Source: Candidatus Onthomonas avicola (GTDB lineage Bacteria; Bacillota; Clostridia; Oscillospirales; Oscillospiraceae). Taken from it: 64,000 nt of DNA. Location: NCBI GenBank assembly GCA_018710845.1, contig DVJB01000072.1:1-64000 (forward strand), written 5' to 3'. Positions 42,259 to 51,490 of the stretch are shown in pieces. Position 1 is the stretch's first letter. Every line of letters starts with the position of its first letter. Below the pieces are notes generated by a model. That model ran no database searches and was not told where the DNA came from. It saw nothing but the letters and a program-made list of their open reading frames with translations. The position numbers and the translations under genes were made by a program.

Positions 42259-43197
42259 TCAGCCCTTGACAGCGCCCAGCATGATGCCCTCTTCAAAGTA
42301 GCGCTGCATAAAGGGATAGACCATTGCGATTGGAATGACCGTCACCATGGAGATGGTGTACTGGATCACCTTGGTATTCAGGCTGGATGCGGAGACAGCG
42401 TTGCCCGACTGCATCGCGCTGGCCAGGTTCGAGGAGGTGTTCAGGTAGACATACAGCCGGTGCTGCAGGGTGTACAGCTCGGGGGAGTTTGCCATGTAGA
42501 TCAGGGAGTCCTGGAAGGAGTTCCAGTTGGCCACGGCGCCAAATACGGCAATGGTGGCCAAGATGGGCTTTGCCAAGGGCAGAATGATCTTGGTAAACAC
42601 CTGCATCGTGCTCGCGCCGTCGATATAGGCGCTCTCCTGAAGCTCTCCGGGAATGGACTCGATGTAGGTCTTGGTCAGGATGATGTTGTACGGCGCCACA
42701 ATGCCGGGCAGGATATAGCCCAGATAGTTGTCCGTCAGCCCCAGGCCCATCATATTCAGATAGGTGGGGATCAGGCCGGCATTGAAGTACATGGTAATAA
42801 CCAAGACACGATACCAGAGGCTCCGGTGCCACATCCGATGCTTCGTGGTCAGGTACCCGGCAAAGGCGGAGGCCAGTACCATCAGGGCGGTGCCGAGGAT
42901 GGTGCGGGAGATCGTGACACCGATGGAGTTGATAAAGTCGGACACGCTCAGCAGCGAAATATAGTTGGAGAAATGAATCCCCTGCGGCACCAGCGTGATC
43001 GCGCCGGAGTTCACCAGGCTGTTGTCCGAGATCGTGTTGATCAGAATATAGTAGAAGGGGAAAATGCAGATAAACGCAAAGAGCGAGAAAAACAGGACGT
43101 CAAAGACCATGAAGATCTTGTCCCCCACCGTGGTCTTGTACTCGATGCCCATGGCGGTCTGGCGGGCCTTTGCGATTTTTCTGGTTGTCTGTGCCAT
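42259..43197 (-). CDS. Carbohydrate ABC transporter permease (LplC/YtcP-like)
   Basis: A 312-residue inner-membrane permease with six hydrophobic helices. The EAA-loop region reads ESIPGELQESAYIDGASTMQVFTKIILPLAKP, the ATPase-contact motif of the MalFG family. The C-terminal RYFEEGIMLGAVKG is typical of LplC/YtcP. It is intact. It lies between the frameshifted permease and the binding-protein gene. The ATPase is not in this cluster, so a shared MsmX-type ATPase is expected elsewhere. Confidence 0.94.
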   Translation of the reverse strand: MAQTTRKIAKARQTAMGIEYKTTVGDKIFMVFDVLFFSLFAFICIFPFYYILINTISDNSLVNSGAITLVPQGIHFSNYISLLSVSDFINSIGVTISRTILGTALMVLASAFAGYLTTKHRMWHRSLWYRVLVITMYFNAGLIPTYLNMMGLGLTDNYLGYILPGIVAPYNIILTKTYIESIPGELQESAYIDGASTMQVFTKIILPLAKPILATIAVFGAVANWNSFQDSLIYMANSPELYTLQHRLYVYLNTSSNLASAMQSGNAVSASSLNTKVIQYTISMVTVIPIAMVYPFMQRYFEEGIMLGAVKG

Positions 43198-43211
43198 ATT
43201 CGCCCACCTCC

Positions 43212-44659
43212 TCAGATGATGCTCTCGCCGCGGACCTTCTTGGAGAAGGTGTTGGCAGCAAAGAGCAGAATGACGCTGACGATGGATTTCGCCATGCCGA
43301 TGACGGTGGACATGGAGATCTGGCCGCTGCCAATGCCCAGGTTGTAGACATACAGGTCCAGCACCTCGATCGCGCTGCCATTGGCGGCGTTGGAGAACAC
43401 CAGGTACTGATCTAGGCCGTTGGACAGGATGCCCGCAATGCCCATGAGGAGCATGACGAAGAAGGTGGGCATCAGCTGGGGAATGGTCACATTCCAGATC
43501 TTGGCAAAGCGCCCGGCGCCGTCCATCGTCGCCGCCTCGTAGAGCGTCGGGTCAATGCCCGAGATGGAGGAGATGTAGACGATGGCGCTCCAGCCGACCC
43601 CCTTCCAGGTGCCCCACAGCCACATCTTGAGCCACATATGGCTGGAATCCATCAGCCAGTTGACATCGGAGGGCGTGCCCAGAATGTTGGTCAAAAATCC
43701 GTTGACAAAACCGGTGGTGGAGAAGAGGGCCACGGCGATGGCGTAGACGATAACCCAGCCCAGGAAGTTGGGGATCGTCGTCAGGGTCTGGACCACGCGG
43801 CGGAACCGCTTGCTGTTGACCTGGGTGAGCAGGATGGCAAAGACCATCGGCAGCCAGAGGGTAATGATATTGATGCCGCTAATGGCCAGCGTGTTCTTGA
43901 GCACCCGGAGCAGATCGTTGCGCGTGGCCTCGTTCTCAAACAGGTAGGTGAACCACCGCAGGCCCACGAAGTTCTCCATGCTCAGCGTTCCGCCGGCCGT
44001 GTAGTCAAAGAAGGCGTACCGCCAGCCCCACAGGGGCAGGTAGCAGAACACGAAGGCCAGTGCCAAAATGGGCAGGAACAGCAGGAAGAGGTGATAGTCC
44101 TCCAGCATCTCCATCTTGGGCTCCAGGACAGCCCCCTTGCCGCGGACCAGCTCGATGAGGCTGGTCGCCAGGATGACAACGGCCAAGACGAGATAGAACC
44201 AGAAGCCCATCGGGAAATATGCCGGTGCTCTGGAGTAGTCCGCCGCCACGATCTGGGTGTAGGACACATAGATCCCCGCCAGGCCTGCAACATCAGAAGC
44301 GAGCCGATGATGGGAAAGCGCAGCCCCTTGCGCTTCATCCGGGTATTGCCGGCCGACATACAGCCGCCGACGGCACTGAGGATGACACCCACCAGGCAGA
44401 CGATGCTGGCCACCATCAACAGCTGGAAGGTGCTCGTCGCCAGGTATCCTCTGTTCAGGGCCCGGCTCAGCCCGCTGGTCAGAGAGGGCCAGGAGATCGC
44501 AGAGGTCAGCAGGGAGGTGTACTGGCTAATCTGGGTGGTGATACGGGTCGGACTGAGCGCAGGGTAAAACACCGCTGCACAGGCGACCAGGATGGCGATC
44601 CGGTGCAGCAGATAGAGCTTGCTGCCAGCCGGTCTCGCGATTTCTTTTGTGCTGGTCAT
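43212..44659 (-). pseudogene. LplB-like sugar ABC permease with N-terminal membrane extension (frameshifted)
   Basis: Two overlapping frames make one protein. The first (from ATG 44659, GGAGG 7 nt upstream) encodes ~125 residues with hydrophobic helices, ending FPIIGSLLML. The second resumes with AGLAGIYVSYTQIVAADYS and contains the complete LplB permease (DYHLFLLFLPILALAFVFCY; EAA loop DPTLYEAATMDGAGRFAKIWNVTIP). One missing base near 44288-44290 rejoins them: 1448+1 nt gives 482 residues. LplB proteins usually start near the second part, so the N-terminal four-helix-like extension is unusual. The transporter is non-functional if the indel is real. Confidence 0.8.
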
Positions 44660-45010
44660 GAACGTTCCTCCAAATCTTCATCTGGTGGCCCGGGCAAAGC
44701 ATCGCCCTGCACGGACCAGCGTCAAACGGACCTATCTGTCCAGCCCCGCCGGCACGCTGCGGCCGCAGGCGCCCTCCGCCATACGCCGGCCCTCTCAGCA
44801 GCCGGAATCCAACATGGCGGTCGGGAAGAAAACGTTTTCGCCTTCCGTCTGACGGCCCTGACGCCGGAACTGTCCCGGCGCCCGGCCGAACGGGGTTCTG
44901 GATGGGCTTTCCCTCCTCTCTCAAATGCAGCGCGCCCGCCCTGTCGGGCCGCCGGCCGTACCGGCCGGGGCTGCGTCAGGTACAGAGCTGTTTGAATGAC
45001 TGACCGTAGA
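44660..45010. other. Intergenic region upstream of the ABC operon, with operator
   Basis: No convincing gene in 351 bp. It contains the perfect palindrome GAAAACGTTTTC at 44828-44839, inside the wider near-palindrome GGAAG...CTTCC. This matches motifs near the LacI gene at 47955 and fits a LacI operator controlling the transporter. Confidence 0.65.
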
Positions 45011-47915
45011 TCAGAGGCAGATGCTCAGCCGGTGCGTTCCCCCATGCGGCCTCGGAATCGTCTGCCCGACGGTCTCCCCGTCGAGCCGGTATTCCGTGCC
45101 GCTGCCGGGACGGACGCGCCCCGCTTTGCCTGTGATCTCCACCTCGATCAAGGTATCTTCCAGCTGGAGGCGATAGCCCATGCGCTCCCTTCCCGGCAGG
45201 AGTACCGGAGTCAAGGTGAGCGTTTCGGCTGCCACATCCAGGCCAAGGAATTCGTAAATGGCCAGCGTCAACCAGGAGGCCGTGCCGGAGAGCATCGGCC
45301 CGATCTGCTCGCAGGTCTCGCTGTTGTTATATTGCGTGCAGAAACGCGGATTGCCCTTGAGCACATAGGGCCGGTCCATCGTGGCGTAGGGTACGGTCCG
45401 CTCGATCATGAAGGAGGCAAGCGCGATCAGCTCCTTTGCCAGCGTCTCGCTCTTGACCCACTTGGCCGCCTGGAGAGAGGCGACGGTGGCCATCATCGCC
45501 GCGTGCTTGAACACGCCGCCATTCTCCCGGTCCCCCGGGAAGTAAAGGGCGCTGCCGCCGTTGATGCCCAACCGGCCATACTCCACGATCGTGCACAGCT
45601 TCAGGCCCGCCTCCGTCTTGAGATACTGATTGACCCGGCCCAGCATCGTCGCGATCTGCTCCTCTGTCGCCACACCGGCGAGGACCGACCAGCTGTAAGA
45701 GTTGAGGAAATAGGTGCCGGGGTGCTCCGGATCGTGGGCCAAGCCGTCGCCGCCCGCACCCAGATAGGTATAACCACCGGCCCGTCCATCGTTGATCAGG
45801 CAGCGGGCAAAGAAGTCCCCCTTCCAGGCGTTTTGCTGCATGCTCCGGGTCACCCGGCGCGCCAGGTCTGCCGCCCAGGCCCCGTCCGCGTCCTTTCCGA
45901 TCCCCGGGGCCATGGCGGCCACCTGGTCGGCGGCGATCTTGAGCAGGCAGGCGTTCATCACGCTCTCGCTCAGGTCGTTCTCCAGCGGCGCGCCATAGGT
46001 CTGGCCCTTTTCCTCCAGCTGACGGCGGTAGCGCGCCTCCTTCTCCGGGCCCTTCATCACCACGTGGTCCAGGCGCAGCGCGTCGTTCCAGTCCGCCTTG
46101 TCCAGCAGGGGCAGGCCGTGCCGGCCGACGGAGATGCAGCCGCTGTAGGTCAGGATGCTCATCAGGGTCTCCCAGAGCGGGCGTGTAGCCCCTTCCTCGC
46201 CCGCCACCGGATACTCAGCAGGAACTGCCGGTCTCCGGTCAGCGTGACGTAGCGGTAGACCGCCGGGACCAGCCAGAGCTGGTCATCCGAGCAGTCGCCC
46301 GGCTCCTTCCCTGGAAGGTAAAGTCGTGGTAGGCATAGCCCATGCGAAAGACACTGCGCACCCAGTTGGAGATCAGGTCCTTGATCAGGCCGTTTTTCCC
46401 CATCGCGCTGAGGTAGTACATGGAGGCGTAGATATCCTGAATCTCGCGGAACCCCGTCTCGCGGTACGATTTCTGGGTCCAGGCAAAGGCACGGGAGACG
46501 TAGGTCTGATAGAGCACCTGAAACGGCAGGTTGTGGCTGACATAGGCGGTGAAGCGCTTATCCCCGATCTCCGGCGTCAGATAGGCGGGATAGCGATCCC
46601 AGAAGTCGATCACTCGCGCCAGCGTCTCGCCCAGGGCGGCAGGATCGGCATACTTTTCCATCAGGTTGTGCAGCGCCGCGTCGAAGGGGGCCATCACGTC
46701 CTCCTCCGTCTCCAGCATGCCGACAAATTCGTCCACCGTCTCGCCGGCGTCCTGGGCGAGGTTAAACGTTTTACTTAGGGCAAAAAAGGGCGCTGTCTTC
46801 CGGCTGTACCGGCTGGGCAGGTGGGCTACCAGCTCAGGGTGCTCCAAAGTGCCGCTGCCCACGAAGTCGGACTGGCTGGTGCAGAACGCGTCCATCGTCT
46901 CGCCGCGGCAGAGAAGGGCGGCAAACCGCTTTTCCCCGGCACTCTCCCGCGGCTGGTGGTGGAGCGTGAGCGCCGCGGGATGTCCGTCCCGATAGAACAG
47001 TTCGCTCTCGACGACGATGTTGGCGAAGACCACGTCGTTGGCGATGGTAACCGGTCCGGTGATGCCGAAGACGCCGGTCATGACAATCGTGAGCCGGCGG
47101 GGACGTCCGGAATGGTTGATGATCTCCACCCGCTGCGCCTCCACCGCGGTGGGCATGCCGTCCTCCTGCGGGAGGATGAAGATGGTCCGGCGAATTTCCA
47201 GGCCGCACTCCGTCCGGTATGTAATGACGCTCCGGTTCTGGGAGTGCAGGCAGGTGGCAGAGTAAACGTTTTCGTTGACATTCGCAGAATAGAAGATCTG
47301 TTTTCCGTCTTCTACCAGGTAGAACTGCCGGTTCGCCGGCTCACCGTTCTCTTCCAGTGCGAGCACACAGCGGGTCGCCAGAATTTGCTGGCCGCCCACT
47401 CCGCGAAAGGAGCCGCGTCCCAGTCCGTCCAGCGCGCTCTTGGGGGTGGTGCACAGGGGATAGGGATAACCCGACCGGTCCCCGAGCAGGAGGTTGACGG
47501 GATAGTGCGGGCCGACGGCGTAGGCCTTCAGGTCCAGCAGCAGCTCCCCCCGCTCATTGAGCGTGCCGGGACTGGCCAGGACGCGGCGGTAGATCCGCTC
47601 TACCGCGCCGGCGACCTCATCGGGCAACTCGCGCTCGCCCGTCTCATCGGCAAAGTGCAGCCCGTCTTCGGTCCGCCAGAACAGGGCGCTCCCCGTCTGC
47701 CGGGCGAGAAATTCTGCCACCTCCGGGCAGTTCATCAGGTGGGCGCAGATGGGCGCCGCGAACGGCAGGCCCGCAAAGCCAAGCGCCGCGGCACGGTCGG
47801 CCGCGCAGAATTCCGCGTCCAGCGCGCCGAGAGCGGACTGGGCGGGAAAGCGCTGGCCAATCCGGTCTGCGGCGGTCAGCGTCTGCGTCCGCGCTCTCTC
47901 ATAGGTATAGTACAT
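45011..47915 (-). pseudogene. GH94 glycoside phosphorylase (two frameshifts)
   Basis: Three frame segments join into one GH94-type phosphorylase. From ATG 47915 the frame runs to ...MGYAYHDFTFQG. One missing base near 46307-46311 leads to KEPGDCSDDQLWLVPAVYRY...DRQFLL. A second near 46212-46218 leads to EYPVAGEEGATRPLWETLMS and on to 45011. Adding two bases gives exactly 968 residues. DKADWNDAL holds the general-acid Asp of the family, and ENGGVFKHAAMMATVA is also typical. It would phosphorolyse cello-type disaccharides or oligosaccharides to sugar 1-phosphate. The GGAGGAGAGG RBS supports the start. Two LacI-operator-like strings lie inside the gene (46761-46774, 47262-47274). Confidence 0.82.
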
Positions 47916-47954
47916 GGTCCTCTCCTCCGGTCTCTTCCATTTGGATTCTTCCAC

Positions 47955-48983
47955 TTATGCAAAGCGTCTGCTTTTCTTCTCTCCGCCCCACTTTTTCACC
48001 GTCGCGCCCGGCTGAATCGTGCCAGTGACGCGGATCGTCTGCGGCAGATAGATTTTGGGCTGCTCAATCGCGCTGATCAGCTGATCCGCCGCCTCTCGTC
48101 CCATCCGCTCCGCGTCCTGCCGGTAGGTGGTCAGCTGTGGCCGGAGCACATCTGCCAGATAGATGCCGTCATAGCCAAAGCAGCTCATATCGTCCGGCAC
48201 TGACAGGCCCTGCCGTTCCAGCTCGGACAGCCCGCCCAGATACGCCATGTCGTCCGGGTAGAGGATGCAGGTGGGACGCTCCCGCAGGGTGAGCAGCTTG
48301 CGGGTGGCCAAACCGGAGGCCTCCGGCCTGGCGTAGAGGGCGGGCAGGACGTAGTCGTCCGGCACCTCAATCCCGCAGGCGAGACAGCCGCGATAGAATC
48401 CGGCCAGACGCTGACGGGTGACGTCACCGTCCTCACCGTGAATAAACGCGATTTTGCAGTGCCCCATCTCATCGTGGAGATAGCGGACCACCTGCTCCAT
48501 GCTGCCGGCATTATCATTGACCACCGCCGTGCGTCCGTTATAGATATGGTCGATCGAGACAACCGGGATCTCGCTCTCCGCCAGGCGCTGCAGGCTCGGG
48601 CTGGAGAAGTCGCCCTGCACGATAATCACCCCGTCACATTGACGGTATTTCGCGTGTTCATAGTAGCTCATGTGCAGATCGCTGATACTGTTGCTCAAAA
48701 AGGTCACATCGTAGCCATAGCGCTCCGCCTGGCAGCGCGCCGCCTCCAAAATGACAGAGAACAGGCGGTGAAACAGCTGATCCTGGAACAGAACGCCGAT
48801 ATTATGGCTCCGATTTGTCTTCAGCGTGCGCGCCGCGGCGTTGGGGTAGTACCCCATCTCCCGCGCCACCTGGCGCACCTGCTCCGCCTTTTCCACACTG
48901 ATGCCGGGCTGGCCGTTGAGCGCCTTGGAGACCGCCGCAATAGACAGGCCGCAGCGCTCCGAGATCATCTTAATGGTGACCAC
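47955..48983 (-). CDS. LacI family regulator of the glycan locus
   Basis: A 342-residue repressor. The helix-turn-helix TIKMISERCGLSIAAVSKAL is at residues 3-22 and the hinge at PNAAARTLK. The sugar-binding domain includes VVSIDHIYNGRTAVVNDNAG and CFGYDGIYLADVLRPQLTT. It is first in a LacI-GH94 operon and divergent from GH95-GH1. GAAAACG(T/A)TT motifs flank it (49024-49035, 49208-49220) and precede the ABC operon (44828-44839), making it the probable local regulator. Confidence 0.92.
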   Translation of the reverse strand: MVTIKMISERCGLSIAAVSKALNGQPGISVEKAEQVRQVAREMGYYPNAAARTLKTNRSHNIGVLFQDQLFHRLFSVILEAARCQAERYGYDVTFLSNSISDLHMSYYEHAKYRQCDGVIIVQGDFSSPSLQRLAESEIPVVSIDHIYNGRTAVVNDNAGSMEQVVRYLHDEMGHCKIAFIHGEDGDVTRQRLAGFYRGCLACGIEVPDDYVLPALYARPEASGLATRKLLTLRERPTCILYPDDMAYLGGLSELERQGLSVPDDMSCFGYDGIYLADVLRPQLTTYRQDAERMGREAADQLISAIEQPKIYLPQTIRVTGTIQPGATVKKWGGEKKSRRFA

Positions 48984-49023
48984 AGCACGTTTCCTCCTAT
49001 CAAATCGGCCAGATAGCCGAAAA

Positions 49024-49035
49024 TTAATCGTTTTC
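49024..49035 (-). promoter_or_regulatory. LacI-type operator upstream of its own gene
   Basis: TTAATCGTTTTC, i.e. GAAAACGATTAA on the minus strand, 41 bp from the LacI start codon. It differs by one base from the operator at 49208 and suggests autoregulation. Confidence 0.6.
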
Positions 49036-49164
49036 TCAATGTGAATTATAGATTCCTTTTACATTCCAGTCAATTATTTTTTTCTATTTTTCTGAAAATT
49101 GTAACATTGCCCAAGCCGGTTTTGCCAATCTGAAAAATCGGCACGTTTTCCGGGTAAAAACCGC

Positions 49165-49220
49165 TTGCATTTTGGTGATTTTTCCAATACAATAGAAGCC
49201 AAGGAAAGAAAACGTTTAAC
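49165..49220 (+). promoter_or_regulatory. GH95-GH1 promoter with LacI operator
   Basis: TTGCAT (49165-49170), 17-bp spacer and TACAAT (49188-49193). GAAAACGTTTAAC at 49208-49220 lies just downstream of the expected transcription start, a typical repressor position. Confidence 0.7.
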
Positions 49221-49243
49221 TTCCAAATGTGAGGTGAATTTCT

Positions 49244-51466
49244 ATGGAAACCGCAGCGCCCACGCGAATGCTCTGGTATGACCGCCCCGCCGCCTGCTGG
49301 GAGGAGGCGCTGCCGCTCGGCAGCGGCAGCCTCGGCATGATGGTGCACGGCGGCACAGCGCGGGAGGTACTGCAGCTCAATGAGGAGAGTCTCTGGAGCG
49401 GCTTCCCTGCCGAGTGGGACAGCCCGGACTGTGCCGAGCATCTGGATGAGATGCGCGCGCTCCTGTTTCAGCGCCGCTACCGCGAGGCGCAGGAGCTCTG
49501 CTGCCGCTATCTGGTCTGCGCCGGGCGCGGCAGCGATGACCCCTACTACGGGAGCTTCCAGACCGCGGGCGAGCTGGTGATCGAGAGCCCAGAGGCGGCC
49601 GACTGCTCCGGTTACCGGCGCTCCCTTGATCTGGACACCGGCATCTGCACTGTCCGCTTCGGCACTGTCCGCCGGGAGCACCTCACCTCACAGCGCTATC
49701 AGGTGACCGCCAGCCGCCTGGAGGGTGGGAGCGGATGCTATCGTCTCTCCTTTGCGCGGGAAAACTGCCGCGTCTCCTGTCGCGGGGCAGAGCTGGTCGC
49801 CGCCGGGCAAAATGAGGCGCTGGATTTCTGCACCGCGGTGCAGGTGGAGACGGACGGCACAGTTTCCGCCGGAGACGGAGCGCTCCAAATCACCGGCGCG
49901 CGGCGCCTTACCCTCTGGACAAGCACCGCCACCTCCTACTGCACGGACGAGCGCCCGGAGGACATCTGCCGCACCCGCCTCGCCGCCGCGCGGACGGTGG
50001 GATATACGGCAGTCCGGGCAGAGCAGGCGGAGCGAATGCGCGAGGCGATGGGCCGCTGTACCCTCACCCTGCCGGAGAACCCGGCACTGACAGCCCTCCC
50101 CACCGATGAGCGGCTCGCGCGCATGCAGGCGGGAGAGGAGGACCACGGTCTCGTTCGTCTTTACTTTGACTACGGGCGCTATCTGTTTATCAGCTCGGCC
50201 GCCGGGCGGTTGCCCGCCAATCTCCAGGGCGTCTGGTCCAAGGACCTCTGGACTCCCTGGACCGGTGACTATCACCTCAATATCAATCTCCAGATGAACT
50301 ACTGGTTTGTAGACGCGGTGGGGCTGGAGGAGTATGGCCAGCCGCTCTACCGCTACCTCGCCTTTCTCGCCCGGCACGGGGAGAAGACGGCGCGGGTGAT
50401 GTACCGCTGCCGCGGCTGGGTGGCGCACACCCTCTCCAACCCCTGGGGATTTACCGCGCCGGGGCAGGACCCGGCCTGGGGCAGCTTCCACTGCGGCGGG
50501 GCGTGGTGCTGCCGCCACCTCTATGAGCACTATCTCTACACCGGAGATCTCCGCTTCCTGCGGGAGTACTGGCCGGTCATCCGGGGCAGCGCCCAGTTCT
50601 TTGCGGACTTCCTGGTGCGCGACCCGGGCAGTGGCTATCTGGTCACCGCCCCGTCCAACTCCCCGGAAAACAGCTATCGCAATCCGGCCGACGGGGAGAA
50701 GACGGCTGTCTGCGCCGGGCCGACGATGGACACCATGATCGTACGCGAGCTGTTCACCATCGCGCTGCGCTGCGGCGCGGCGCTGGGAGAAAAGGACGAG
50801 CTGTTGGAGCAGCTGCCGGACCTGTTGGCACAGCTTCCCCCCACCCGAATCAGCGCGCAGGGCGGCATTCAGGAGTGGCTGGAGAACTTCGAGGAGTGGG
50901 AGCCGGGTCACCGGCACATCTCCCAGCTCTACGGCCTCTATCCCGGCTGGGAGATCACGCCCGACGGCACACCTGATCTGGCTGAGGCGAGCCGCGTCAC
51001 CCTGTGCCGCCGCCTGGCGCACGGCGGGGGGCACACCGGCTGGAGCCGGGCCTGGATCATCAACTTCTACGCCCGCCTGCTCGACGGGGCAAGCGCTGGG
51101 GAACATCTGCGCGCCCTGCTCGCCCGGAGCACGCAGCCCAACCTGCTCGACACCCATCCCCCCTTTCAGATTGACGGCAACTTCGGCGCAACGGCAGGCA
51201 TTCTGGAGATGCTCGTGCAGAGCCACGAGGGCTTTCTCCGCCTGCTGCCCGCCCTGCCACCCGCGTGGCCGGAGGGCACGCTGGAGGGCGTACGGGTGCG
51301 CGGCGGGTTCCGGCTCTCCTTTCGGTGGGCGGCGGGCCGCGTCGTGGAGGGGAGGCTCTTCTCCTCCCTCGGCGGGCCTGTCACGCTTCTTCTCAACGGC
51401 GAAACGGTCCGGCTGGAGACGGCCGCCGGGGAGACCTATCCCCTGCCGGTGTCCGGCCGAATATAA
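49244..51466 (+). CDS. GH95 alpha-L-fucosidase (or alpha-L-galactosidase)
   Basis: A 740-residue GH95 enzyme. The N-terminal beta domain begins MLWYDRPAACWEEALPLGSGSLGMMV and VLQLNEESLWSG. The (alpha/alpha)6 catalytic domain includes LPANLQGVWSKDLWTPWTGD, HLNINLQMNYW, TAPSNSPENSY and IQEWLENFEEWEPGHRHISQLYGLYPG. It ends GVRVRGGFRLSF. No signal peptide, so it acts on imported oligosaccharides. GH95 inverts alpha-1,2-fucose, the linkage on fucosylated xyloglucan side chains. Operon leader with GH1, 24 nt apart. Confidence 0.93.
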   Translation: METAAPTRMLWYDRPAACWEEALPLGSGSLGMMVHGGTAREVLQLNEESLWSGFPAEWDSPDCAEHLDEMRALLFQRRYREAQELCCRYLVCAGRGSDDPYYGSFQTAGELVIESPEAADCSGYRRSLDLDTGICTVRFGTVRREHLTSQRYQVTASRLEGGSGCYRLSFARENCRVSCRGAELVAAGQNEALDFCTAVQVETDGTVSAGDGALQITGARRLTLWTSTATSYCTDERPEDICRTRLAAARTVGYTAVRAEQAERMREAMGRCTLTLPENPALTALPTDERLARMQAGEEDHGLVRLYFDYGRYLFISSAAGRLPANLQGVWSKDLWTPWTGDYHLNINLQMNYWFVDAVGLEEYGQPLYRYLAFLARHGEKTARVMYRCRGWVAHTLSNPWGFTAPGQDPAWGSFHCGGAWCCRHLYEHYLYTGDLRFLREYWPVIRGSAQFFADFLVRDPGSGYLVTAPSNSPENSYRNPADGEKTAVCAGPTMDTMIVRELFTIALRCGAALGEKDELLEQLPDLLAQLPPTRISAQGGIQEWLENFEEWEPGHRHISQLYGLYPGWEITPDGTPDLAEASRVTLCRRLAHGGGHTGWSRAWIINFYARLLDGASAGEHLRALLARSTQPNLLDTHPPFQIDGNFGATAGILEMLVQSHEGFLRLLPALPPAWPEGTLEGVRVRGGFRLSFRWAAGRVVEGRLFSSLGGPVTLLLNGETVRLETAAGETYPLPVSGRI

Positions 51467-51490
51467 TTTCATCTTTCAGGAAGAATCGCT

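Noticed and set aside
44660-45010. Possible small gene upstream of the ABC operon (132-codon minus frame ending 44526)
   Set aside because: The frame overlaps the permease start, has no ribosome site or recognisable sequence, and the region contains an operator.
46821-48203. Plus-strand 460-codon frame across GH94 and LacI
   Set aside because: Antisense to two recognisable genes; composition typical of GC shadow frames.
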